A stretch of 64,000 nucleotides of DNA, taken from NCBI RefSeq assembly GCF_000787855.1, contig NZ_BBPQ01000004.1, positions 1 to 64,000 on the forward strand, read 5' to 3'. The notes under the pieces are model-generated. The model saw only the letters and a program-made list of their open reading frames with translations, had not been told where the DNA came from and did not search any database. A program made the position numbers and the translations under genes. Positions 25,324 to 32,612 of this stretch are shown piece after piece. This DNA comes from Streptacidiphilus anmyonensis. GTDB taxonomy: Bacteria; Actinomycetota; Actinomycetes; Streptomycetales; Streptomycetaceae. Numbering within the stretch: the first letter of the stretch is position 1; each line of letters starts with the position of its first letter.

Positions 25324-25363
25324 CGGCCCGGCCCCGGGCGTGGTCGCCGCAAGGGCCGGGCCG
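25324..25363 (-). terminator. Hairpin downstream of the F420-type oxidoreductase
   Basis: CGGCCCGGCCC (25324-25334) pairs perfectly with 25353-25363 around an 18-base loop, 12 bases past the stop at 25376. It is the likely terminator of that gene. Confidence 0.6.
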
Positions 25364-25375
25364 GCCGGGCAAGAG

Positions 25376-26263
25376 TCAGCCGAGTTGGGCCAGGCCCTCG
25401 GTCGCGATCTGCTCGAAGACGGCGAGGTCGTTCTCGAAGATCGAGTCCGGCACCGGCCAGTGGATCACCAGCTCGTCGATGCCGAGGTCCCGGTAGGTTC
25501 CGGCCCAGTCGACGAAGGCGTTCAGCGAGGCGAGGGGCTTCTCCGCCGTAGAGCCCTGGAGCAGCATCTTCTGGATGCCGCCGAAGTCGCGCCCCTCGGC
25601 GTCACAGGCCGCGCGGAGCTTGCCGAGCTGGGCCTCGATCACGGCGGGCGCCTGGTCGACCGGGACGTCGCCCGGACCGCGCGGGTCGCCGTAGGTGACC
25701 CAGCCCTGGCCGTACTTCGCGGCCAGCTTCAGGCCGCGCGGGCCGGTGGCCGCGACGTAGAACGGGACGCGCGGCCGCTGCACGCAGCCGGGGATGTTCC
25801 GGGCGTCGATCGCGGAGTAGAAACGGCCCTCGACGGTGGTCGCGTCCTCCGTGAGCAGCCGGTCCAGTAGCGGCAGGAACTCGTCGAACCGGTCCGCGCG
25901 CTCCCGCGCCGTCCACGGCTCCTGGCCGAACGCCGTGGCGTCGAACCCCGTCCCACCGACCCCGATGCCCACGGTGATCCGGCCGCCGGAGACGTCGTCG
26001 AGCGTCATCAGCTCCTTGGCGAGCGTGACCGGGTGGCGGAAGTTGGGCGAGGTCACGAGGGTTCCCAGGCGGATGCGCTGCGTAGCCGTCGCGGCAGCGG
26101 TCAGCGTGGGGACCGCGCCGAACCAGGGCTCGTCCCGGAACGACCGCCAGGAGAGGTGGTCATATGTGTACGCGGCATGGAAGCCGAGTTCCTCGGCCCG
26201 CTGCCAGATCTTCTGTCCCTCGCTCCACCGGTGGATGGGGAGGATCACCGTGCTCAGACGCAT
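25376..26263 (-). CDS. LLM-class (luciferase-like) F420-dependent oxidoreductase
   Basis: A 295-residue TIM-barrel flavin/F420 oxidoreductase. The start (MRLSTVILPIHRW), AYTYDHLSWRSF, RIRLGTLVTSPNFRHPVTLA and GRITVGIGVGGTGFD are typical of the F420-dependent branch of the bacterial luciferase family. It could reduce or oxidise a small metabolite using coenzyme F420, common in actinomycetes; the substrate is not predictable. ATG 26263 fits the family N-terminus. It stands alone between a hairpin and a divergent toxin-antitoxin-like pair. Confidence 0.87.
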   Translation of the reverse strand: MRLSTVILPIHRWSEGQKIWQRAEELGFHAAYTYDHLSWRSFRDEPWFGAVPTLTAAATATQRIRLGTLVTSPNFRHPVTLAKELMTLDDVSGGRITVGIGVGGTGFDATAFGQEPWTARERADRFDEFLPLLDRLLTEDATTVEGRFYSAIDARNIPGCVQRPRVPFYVAATGPRGLKLAAKYGQGWVTYGDPRGPGDVPVDQAPAVIEAQLGKLRAACDAEGRDFGGIQKMLLQGSTAEKPLASLNAFVDWAGTYRDLGIDELVIHWPVPDSIFENDLAVFEQIATEGLAQLG

Positions 26264-26412
26264 ACTGCCGACCCTACGAGGCGGCCGGCCGCCCCCGCAT
26301 CCCGCCGCAGTACCCATCCAGGTGAACCGGTGGCGTGTCGAAGACCTGTACGGGACCATGCAGTAGCGTCGGGGTGCTAATGACAAGCGCGGATCGGTTA
26401 GGGAGGTGCCGC

Positions 26413-27060
26413 GTGTCGTACGAGCCCAAGCTGGCTGCCGCGTTGTCCGGAGCCACCCTTCGGCAACTGTCACACTGGCGGCGTGCCGCTGGTGTCCGTG
26501 GCGCAGTCCTCGTGCCCGAGATCTCGGCAGCACGGCCGATCCTTTATTCCTTCCGTGACGTGGTGGCGCTGCGTGCCTGTGTGCGCCTGCGCCAGGAAGC
26601 GTCCCTCCAAAAGATCCGGCAGGCCCTGGACACCCTGCGTGACGGAATGGACGAGCGGGAACACCTCTCCACTTACCGCTTGGTAGCAGGCGGCGACACG
26701 ATCTACCTCGCTGATCCCGAGCATGCTGTCGACCTGGTGCACCGCAAGGGCAACATCGTCATCCACGACATGGTCGACGTACTGGCGCCGTTCTACCGAG
26801 GCGGCCGGATGATTCCAGACCTCCTCGAGCCACGGCCGCACGTCTCCATCAACCCGGCTGTGCGCGGTGGCGAGCCGGTGGTCGACGGTACGCGCATCCC
26901 GTCAGCCGAAGTCGCTGCCCTGCTACGCGACGGCGTACGTCCCGAGCAGATCGCCGACTACTATCCAGGCGTCTCGGCGGAAGCGGCCCGGGACGCAGCG
27001 GATTTCGCGAACTACGTGGACAGCTACACCGATGCCGAAATCCGGCAGGTCGCGTCTTGA
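26413..27060 (+). CDS. MerR-like HTH plus DUF433 protein (putative antitoxin)
   Basis: A 215-residue protein. Residues about 5-75 resemble a MerR-type helix-turn-helix (ALSGATLRQLSHWRRAAGV, FRDVVALRACVRLR). Residues about 140-210 are a DUF433 domain (VVDGTRIPSAEVAALL, ADYYPGVSAE). DUF433 genes are very often paired with DUF5615 PIN-like genes as toxin-antitoxin-like modules; the next gene is exactly that and starts inside this stop codon. GTG 26413 has GGGAGG 6 bases upstream. Base composition is less GC-rich than the neighbourhood, suggesting transfer. Confidence 0.82.
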   Translation: MSYEPKLAAALSGATLRQLSHWRRAAGVRGAVLVPEISAARPILYSFRDVVALRACVRLRQEASLQKIRQALDTLRDGMDEREHLSTYRLVAGGDTIYLADPEHAVDLVHRKGNIVIHDMVDVLAPFYRGGRMIPDLLEPRPHVSINPAVRGGEPVVDGTRIPSAEVAALLRDGVRPEQIADYYPGVSAEAARDAADFANYVDSYTDAEIRQVAS

Positions 27061-27515
27061 GACTGCTGCTCGACGAAAACGTCCCACTGCCTATGGCGCG
27101 GATCGTTGGACTGCTGGTGAAGCAGCACGACGTCAACCATGTCGCCGTGCTGGACGGCTGGGCAGGCACGCTCGACGTCGACCTCTATGAACGAGCATCA
27201 GCCGCAGGCTTCGAAGTAGTCCTGACCAATGACACGAAGCAGTTGACCCGGCCGCTGGAGGTCGCCGCCATCGCCAAGTCCGGTCTCCACCGCATCGAGT
27301 ACCGGCACAACCACAAGCACGGCGGCCTCGTCGGCATGGGTGCTGCCATCGCCACCGTCTGTGCCGGCCTACCCCATGCCCTGGACGAACTGGAACACGC
27401 GGACGGCCAGCGGCTCATTTCACTCAACGGCGTTGATCCTTCTCGGCAGAACCGGTTGCGGATCGTGGATCCGACGGCTGTTCCGCCGAAGTTCTGGCCC
27501 TCCTCAGCCATGTGA
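27057..27515 (+). CDS. DUF5615 PIN-like putative toxin nuclease
   Basis: A 152-residue protein beginning MRLLLDENVPLPMARIVG, with TNDTKQL further on; these Asp residues are the PIN-like metal site of DUF5615 proteins. They are predicted RNases of VapC-like toxin-antitoxin modules. The start is TTG 27057, overlapping the antitoxin stop (TTGA). The usual compact DUF5615 is about 110-120 residues, so the last ~35 residues (RQNRLRIVDPTAV...) are an extension. It is followed directly by the decayed RHS region. Confidence 0.8.
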   Translation: MRLLLDENVPLPMARIVGLLVKQHDVNHVAVLDGWAGTLDVDLYERASAAGFEVVLTNDTKQLTRPLEVAAIAKSGLHRIEYRHNHKHGGLVGMGAAIATVCAGLPHALDELEHADGQRLISLNGVDPSRQNRLRIVDPTAVPPKFWPSSAM

Positions 27516-27637
27516 CGGCATACAACGCGCCGATTGGCACAGAGCGATGGACCGCACCTGGAGGACAGCCCAAACCCACTCGGGGGAGCAAGCTACGCGA
27601 CGGGCTATCGACGGCCATGGCTGCGACCGAGCAGTCC

Positions 27638-28243
27638 TCAGCATCCGCCGACCCAGCTCCACCATCTGATCGCCACGCAACGCACCGGCATGGATACATG
27701 CCGGTGCGGGTCTATGCCGCGACCGCTCCTCGTCCGGCGGCCGAGGACGTCCCGGGTCCGGGTCAGCGTAGGGCCGTTGACCGACTCGCTCAGAAGACCG
27801 CCGAAGGCGTCCACCTCGCGGACGACGATCGCATCGGGGTTCTCCGCCCGGACAAGATGGCCTGACTCGTTGTAGTCATAGGAGGTCACGCGACCGCCCG
27901 CATTCTTGCGGACCAGGTGGCCGACCAGGTCGTACGTGTAGTCCGTGGTAACACCCAGCGGCTCGGTGACCGCGGTGGCCTGTCCGGCAGCGTTCAACTC
28001 GTAGGCCAGGCGACGCCCCTGGAAGTCCGCTTGCCGACGAGTCTGCCTGCCTCGTCGTAGATGTACTGCCAGCTTCTCCCGAGCGCGTCGCTCACCTTCA
28101 CGAGGTTCACGTCAGCATCGTGGGCGAAGGTCAAGCGGGAACCGTCGGGCGTGGTCCGCGAGGGTCTCGAAGTGGGTGTACTCGAAGGTGGCAGTCCGAC
28201 CGAGCTGACCCCTGTAGGCGACCGCGTTCCCTTCGGGGCGGTA
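27638..28243 (-). pseudogene. Decayed RHS/YD-repeat protein fragment
   Basis: Reading leftward from just after the argJ stop, three pieces of an RHS protein lie in three different frames. The first has YRPEGNAVAYRGQLG and FEYTHFE. The second has TPDGSRLTFAHDADVNLV and YIYDEAGRLVGKR. The third has LAYELNAAGQATAV, TTDYTYDLVGHLV and TSYDYNESGHLVRAENP. YD repeats of this kind belong to RHS/wall-associated polymorphic toxins or effector carriers. At least two frameshifts and the lack of both ends show it is dead. It fills the gap 27516-28243, which has no other gene. Confidence 0.8.
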
Positions 28244-29407
28244 TCACGTCGTGTAGCCGGAGTTGAGACCCACGTACGCCTCCGTCAGATCGCATCCGTA
28301 GACGGTGAACGCTCCGTCGGCGATGCCCAGGTCGACGCGGATGACGACCTCGTCGCCGCTGAGGTAGCGCGCCGCGCGGGTCAGTTGGGCGTCGTCCGGC
28401 TCCGCCGGGAACATCTCCAGGTCGCCGTAGTGGATGCTGACCCGGGCGGGGTGGATGTCGTGTTCGTCGTGGAGCTTGCCGACGGCCATGGCGACGCGGC
28501 CCCAGTTGGGGTCGGCGCCGTGGACGGAGGTCTTGACCAGCGGGGAGTTGACGACGGCCTTGCCGACGCGCTTCGCCTGGGCGTCGTCGCGGGCGCCGGT
28601 GACCTGGACCTCGACGAGCTTGGCGGCGCCCTCGCCGTCGGAGGCGATGTCGCGGACGAGGGTCAGCGCGGCCTGGTGCAGGACCCGTTCGAACTCGGAC
28701 TCGTCGACCGGTCCGGCCAGGCCGTTGGCGAAGACGGCGGCGGAGTCGCTGGTGGAGGTGTCGGTGTCGATGCTGAGGGCGTTGAAGGTCCGGTCCACGA
28801 CGCGGCGGAAGAGCGCGTCCAGGGTCGCGGGGTCGACTGCGGCGTCGGTGAAGAAGAAGGTCAGCAGCGTCGCCATGTTCGGCTCGATCATGCCGACGCC
28901 CTTGGCGATGCCGACCACGACCGCGTCGCCGCAGCGCAGGTGGACGGACTTGCTGCGGGTGTCGGTGGTCATGATGGCCGCGGCCGCCGCGTCGAAGTCG
29001 GCGGGCGGCAGCGGGGACGGGATGGCCGCGATGCTGGCCCGCAGGGAGTCCATCGGGTAGGGGCGGCCGATGACGCCGGTCGAGCCGATGACCAGTTCCT
29101 CCGGCTTCACGCCGGCGGCCGCCGCGGCGAGGCGGCGGACCTCCTCCGCGTTGGCCGCGCCCACCCTGCCCGTGGCGACGTTCGCGTTGCGGGCGACCAC
29201 GACCATGCCGCGGCTGGCCTGGGCGGCGGCGTCGGCGCGGCTCAGCACCACGCTCGGCCCGGCGAAGCGGGACCGGGTGAAGAGCGCCGCGGAGACCGCG
29301 GGGACCTCGGAGACCACCAGCGCGAAGTCGTGCGCCACGTCCTTGAGGCCCATGTTGGCGGTGTAGGAGCGGAAGCCCAGGGGCAGCGGGGCAGGCGGAT
29401 TCGTCAT
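28244..29407 (-). CDS. argJ: Bifunctional ornithine acetyltransferase/N-acetylglutamate synthase (ArgJ family)
   Basis: A 387-residue enzyme that recycles acetyl groups in arginine synthesis. The self-cleavage site is in GMIEPNMATLLTFF, with the Thr of MATLL as nucleophile. NPNWGR-like DPNWGRVAMAVGK and SDEVVIRVDLG-type motifs are present. It stands alone rather than with argC/B/D/R, so it may be a second copy, such as the Oat2-type enzymes of secondary metabolism. However, the ARG-box-like promoter favours an arginine role. The start ATG 29407 is 7 bases from a -10, so the transcript is probably leaderless. Confidence 0.9.
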   Translation of the reverse strand: MTNPPAPLPLGFRSYTANMGLKDVAHDFALVVSEVPAVSAALFTRSRFAGPSVVLSRADAAAQASRGMVVVARNANVATGRVGAANAEEVRRLAAAAAGVKPEELVIGSTGVIGRPYPMDSLRASIAAIPSPLPPADFDAAAAAIMTTDTRSKSVHLRCGDAVVVGIAKGVGMIEPNMATLLTFFFTDAAVDPATLDALFRRVVDRTFNALSIDTDTSTSDSAAVFANGLAGPVDESEFERVLHQAALTLVRDIASDGEGAAKLVEVQVTGARDDAQAKRVGKAVVNSPLVKTSVHGADPNWGRVAMAVGKLHDEHDIHPARVSIHYGDLEMFPAEPDDAQLTRAARYLSGDEVVIRVDLGIADGAFTVYGCDLTEAYVGLNSGYTT

Positions 29408-29414
29408 GACATGA

Positions 29415-29448
29415 AGAATAGCTATGCATGACTGCGCATGCCCATGCG
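29415..29448 (-). promoter_or_regulatory. argJ promoter with ARG-box-like repeats
   Basis: On the minus strand TATTCT (29420-29415) lies 7 bases before the ATG. Immediately upstream are repeated CATGC/GCATG elements, including the dyad CGCATG-CC-CATGCG (29435-29448) and TATGCATG (29423-29430). Streptomyces ARG boxes are built of such CATGC/TGCATA half-sites and bind the repressor ArgR. Confidence 0.55.
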
Positions 29449-29450
29449 TT

Positions 29451-31955
29451 TCACGAGTCGGGATGCCGCACCTGGTCCCGGTAGTCGTACTGCGTGTAGG
29501 GGTAGTTCGGGCGTTCGTAGGCGAACGCGGAGCGGTCCGCCCCCGCCGCCTCCGCCAGCCAGGCCTCGGCCAGCGGCGGTTCGGCCGGCATCGGGGCCGG
29601 GATCGGGATGTTCGTCAGCCGCGCGCCCGGTGCCGCGTGGGCGGAGCCCGCGACGGGCGACGCGGGGGCCGTCGGAACCTGCAAGGAGCCGTAGCGTTCC
29701 ATCCGCTGCCAGCGCAGCCGGGCCCCGGCCACCGCCGTGACCGCGGACTGGATCACCACCAGGTACATCAACTGCCGGTAGACGAACTGTTGCAGCGGCA
29801 GGCTCCACAGCGGCCCCAGCCGCTCCCCGTCCAGCCGGAACGCGTACCCGCCCATCAGCAGTTGCAGCAGCAGGAAGGCGAACCAGAGCCCGAGCACGTG
29901 CCACGGGTCGAGGAAGACCAGCCCGTACAGCGCGAAGATGTCCACCACCGGTGCCAGCAACGGCAGCAGCACCTGGAAGAGCAGCAGGTAGCCGAGGCCG
30001 CGACGGCCCAGCTTGCCGGCGGCTCCGCGCTGGACGACCGCGCCGCGGTGCTTCCACATCGCCTGCATGGTGCCGTAGCACCAGCGGTAGCGCTGCCGCC
30101 ACAGGGCGCCCAGCGAGGCCGGAGCCTCCGTCCAGGCCACCGCGTCCTCCTCGTAGACCACCCGCCAACCGTCGCGGCAGAGCGCCATGGTGAGGTCGGT
30201 GTCCTCCGCGAGCGTCTCCTCCGAGACGCCGCCGACGCGCTCCAGCGCCCCGCGACGGAACGCGCCGACAGCGCCGGGGACCGTCGGCATGCACTCGGCG
30301 AGGTCGAACAGGCGGCGGTCCAGGTTGAACCCGACGACGTACTCGATGTGCTGCCAACGGCCCAGCAGCCCGCCCCGGTTGACCACCTTGGCGTTGCCGG
30401 AGACCGCGCCCACGCGCGGGTCGGCGAAGGGCTGGACGAGGTGCCGGACGGTGTCGGGCTCGAAGACGGTGTCGCCGTCGACCATCACCAGCAGGTCGAA
30501 GGACGCCTCGGCGATGCCGGTGTTGAGCGCGGACGGCTTGCCGCCGTTCTCCTTGCGGATCACCCGCACCCCCGGCAGGCCCAGCGACTCGGCGAGGTCG
30601 GCCGTGCCGTCCGTGGAGCCGTCGTCCACGACGAGGATCTCCACCGGGTGGTCCTGCGCGACCAGCGAGCGCACGGCCGCCTCGATGCCCGCGCTCTCGT
30701 TGTAGGCGGGCACGATGACGGTGGCCGGCTCGGTCACCGGATCCCCCCAGGCGTACTGCGTCCACCTCTTGTGACGCCGGGCCGCCACGACGGAGACGAC
30801 CGCGCGCAGGACGCTGAGGACACCCGCCGCGATCATGAACCAGCCGATGGCGGTCAGCAGCCAGTGGCTCAGGCGCAGTACCCAGATCAGCGAGAGACCC
30901 AGCCAGTGGTCGGTGGCAGACGCCCTGGTCATCGGCGCGGCCAGGCCCGTCGTCGCGCTGACGGTGCCCACGGTCAGGCCCTCCGCCTGGTACTGCGTCA
31001 GCAGTGCGTCCAGCGCTGCCACGGACTGCGAGCGGTCGCCGCCCGCGTCGTGCATCAGCAGGACCTGGCCGGGCGGGAGCCGCTTCGGGTCGACGCGGAC
31101 GCCGGGCGTCGTGCCGGCGACTGTGCCGTTCCGGATGATCCCCGCGACGCCGGGGCGCTTCCAGTCCTCGGTGTCCTGGGTCGTCAGGACCGTCAGGTAG
31201 CCCTCGCGGCCCGCCTGCTGGATCGCCGCCCAGTCGGCGTCGTCCACGGAGTCGTTGCCGGCCGAGTACGGCGGTCGCAGCAGCGTCGTCGTCTCACCGG
31301 TCGCGCCCGCGACGGCCAGCTGCGCCTCGCGCAGCTGGAGCGTGCGCTGCCACGCCGGGATCAGCCCCAGGTTCGGGTGGGTGAAGGTGTGCACGCCGAT
31401 CTCGTCGCCGGCGGCGAGGACCTGCCGAGCGAGGTCCGGGTGCTCGGCGACGTTCTCGCCGATCTCGAAGAACGTGGCGTGGACGTGGTGCTTGCGCAGC
31501 ACCGCGAGGATCTGCGGGGTCCAGGTCGGGTCCGGGCCGTCGTCGAAGGTCAGCGCGATCGTGCCGGGGCGCGGCCGCGCAGTGCGCGCCGCTCCCCCGG
31601 CGCCGCCCTGCGGGGAGATCACCGGGCCGCCGTCGGCGACCGAGGCCGGCACCTGCCCCGACGGACCCTGGACCAGACCCGCGCCGTCCGGCGTGCTGCC
31701 GAACATGTGCTGGGTGTAGCCCTCGATCAGCAGCGCCAGGGTCAGCGTCACCGCCATGGTCCCGAGCAGCAGCCAGTGCGTGCGCAGCGGAACCCGGCGT
31801 ACCGACCCGCGCCGACCGCCGCGACGGCCCTTGCCGCCCTGGCCCTTGTTGCCCTGGCCCTTGTTGCCCTGGCCTTTGTTGTCCTGACCCTTGCTGCCGT
31901 GGCCCTTGCCGCCGTGGCGCGCCGCCCGGCGGGACGGGGAGGAGTGATGGCTCAT
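29451..31955 (-). CDS. Bifunctional polysaccharide deacetylase - family 2 glycosyltransferase
   Basis: An 834-residue membrane enzyme. Residues 1-50 are basic, with tandem GNKGQ-type repeats. A helix (about 60-80) precedes the NodB deacetylase (about 130-330: [41 protein letters not shown]). Helices near 375-400 lead to a processive GT2 domain (about 425-660: VIVPAYNES, VDDGSTDGT, VDGDTVFEPDT, LAEDTDLT, QRYRWCYG), then three C-terminal helices. It resembles synthases that polymerise and de-N-acetylate a beta-linked amino-sugar polymer. ATG 31955 overlaps the stop of the small gene upstream. Confidence 0.88.
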   Translation of the reverse strand: MSHHSSPSRRAARHGGKGHGSKGQDNKGQGNKGQGNKGQGGKGRRGGRRGSVRRVPLRTHWLLLGTMAVTLTLALLIEGYTQHMFGSTPDGAGLVQGPSGQVPASVADGGPVISPQGGAGGAARTARPRPGTIALTFDDGPDPTWTPQILAVLRKHHVHATFFEIGENVAEHPDLARQVLAAGDEIGVHTFTHPNLGLIPAWQRTLQLREAQLAVAGATGETTTLLRPPYSAGNDSVDDADWAAIQQAGREGYLTVLTTQDTEDWKRPGVAGIIRNGTVAGTTPGVRVDPKRLPPGQVLLMHDAGGDRSQSVAALDALLTQYQAEGLTVGTVSATTGLAAPMTRASATDHWLGLSLIWVLRLSHWLLTAIGWFMIAAGVLSVLRAVVSVVAARRHKRWTQYAWGDPVTEPATVIVPAYNESAGIEAAVRSLVAQDHPVEILVVDDGSTDGTADLAESLGLPGVRVIRKENGGKPSALNTGIAEASFDLLVMVDGDTVFEPDTVRHLVQPFADPRVGAVSGNAKVVNRGGLLGRWQHIEYVVGFNLDRRLFDLAECMPTVPGAVGAFRRGALERVGGVSEETLAEDTDLTMALCRDGWRVVYEEDAVAWTEAPASLGALWRQRYRWCYGTMQAMWKHRGAVVQRGAAGKLGRRGLGYLLLFQVLLPLLAPVVDIFALYGLVFLDPWHVLGLWFAFLLLQLLMGGYAFRLDGERLGPLWSLPLQQFVYRQLMYLVVIQSAVTAVAGARLRWQRMERYGSLQVPTAPASPVAGSAHAAPGARLTNIPIPAPMPAEPPLAEAWLAEAAGADRSAFAYERPNYPYTQYDYRDQVRHPDS

Positions 31956-32443
31956 CAGGCTTGCGCTTTGGCCTTCTTGGTCGGGCGGTGCGAGGCCCCG
32001 GGCGGGACCGCGGTGTGCGTGCTGTGGCCGTGCGAGGCGCCCGTGGCGGGTTGGGTGGCGCTCGGTGTGGCACCCGCCGTCGGCGTGGCGCCGACCGAGA
32101 CGCCGGGCGTCGGCGCGGTCCCGCTCGCGCCCGTCGCCGTCCCACCGGTGCCCGAGCCGGTGCCCGGGCCGCCGGCTCCGTCCTGGCCTTGAGCGCCGCC
32201 GCGAGTGACCGAGTGCGGGCCGCCACGAGGTCCCGGCGCGGCGTGCGGGCCCGCAGGCAGCGGGAGATAGGGGCTGTTGACGGTCGGTCCGCCGAGCAGC
32301 GTGCTCACCAGCAGCCCGACGTAGGCCACCGCCGGAACGACGAGGATCCGTCCGACGCGCCGCACGCGGCGCTGACGTCGCCCGCTCGCGTCGACGAAGA
32401 CCGGCCGCTCCGGGACCCGCCGATCGGGGGGCGTCGGCACCAT
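31955..32443 (-). CDS. Small membrane protein with Pro/Thr/Gly-rich tail
   Basis: A 162-residue protein. A basic N-terminus (RRQRRVRRVGR) precedes one membrane helix (about 32-52, ILVVPAVAYVGLLVSTLLGG), followed by a low-complexity Gly/Thr/Pro/Ala outer segment ending KKAKAQA. Its stop overlaps the start of the deacetylase-glycosyltransferase (TGATG), so it is probably an accessory or assembly subunit. The start is uncertain: ATG 32443 is the best, but its ribosome site is weak. No family recognised. Confidence 0.6.
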   Translation of the reverse strand: MVPTPPDRRVPERPVFVDASGRRQRRVRRVGRILVVPAVAYVGLLVSTLLGGPTVNSPYLPLPAGPHAAPGPRGGPHSVTRGGAQGQDGAGGPGTGSGTGGTATGASGTAPTPGVSVGATPTAGATPSATQPATGASHGHSTHTAVPPGASHRPTKKAKAQA

Positions 32444-32539
32444 GTCGACCGTATCGCCGGCCGGGCTCGTACCCGTCTGCACGAGCCTGGACCTTAGCGT
32501 TCCCGGGCCTGTTTGACCACGCCTGTCCGCACGCGAGGA

Positions 32540-32583
32540 GCCGGGCCTGGCTTCCCCCCGGTCGGGGGGAGGCCAGGCCCGGC
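32540..32583 (-). terminator. 20-bp hairpin downstream of the MFS exporter gene
   Basis: The arms 32540-32559 and 32564-32583 pair with one G-T wobble around the loop GGTC, 30 bases past the stop at 32613. It should terminate the MFS transcript before the gene at 32443. Confidence 0.8.
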
Positions 32584-32612
32584 CGGACGGCGGGGTCCAC
32601 CGCGACCAGCTC

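Noticed and set aside
27512-27865. A plus-strand frame after the DUF5615 gene
   Set aside because: It is the antisense of the RHS remnant and has no ribosome site or recognisable domain.
29424-32192. A 922-codon plus-strand reading frame opposite the deacetylase-glycosyltransferase
   Set aside because: Low-complexity His/Arg/Gln composition with no motifs; typical antisense shadow of GC-rich coding DNA.
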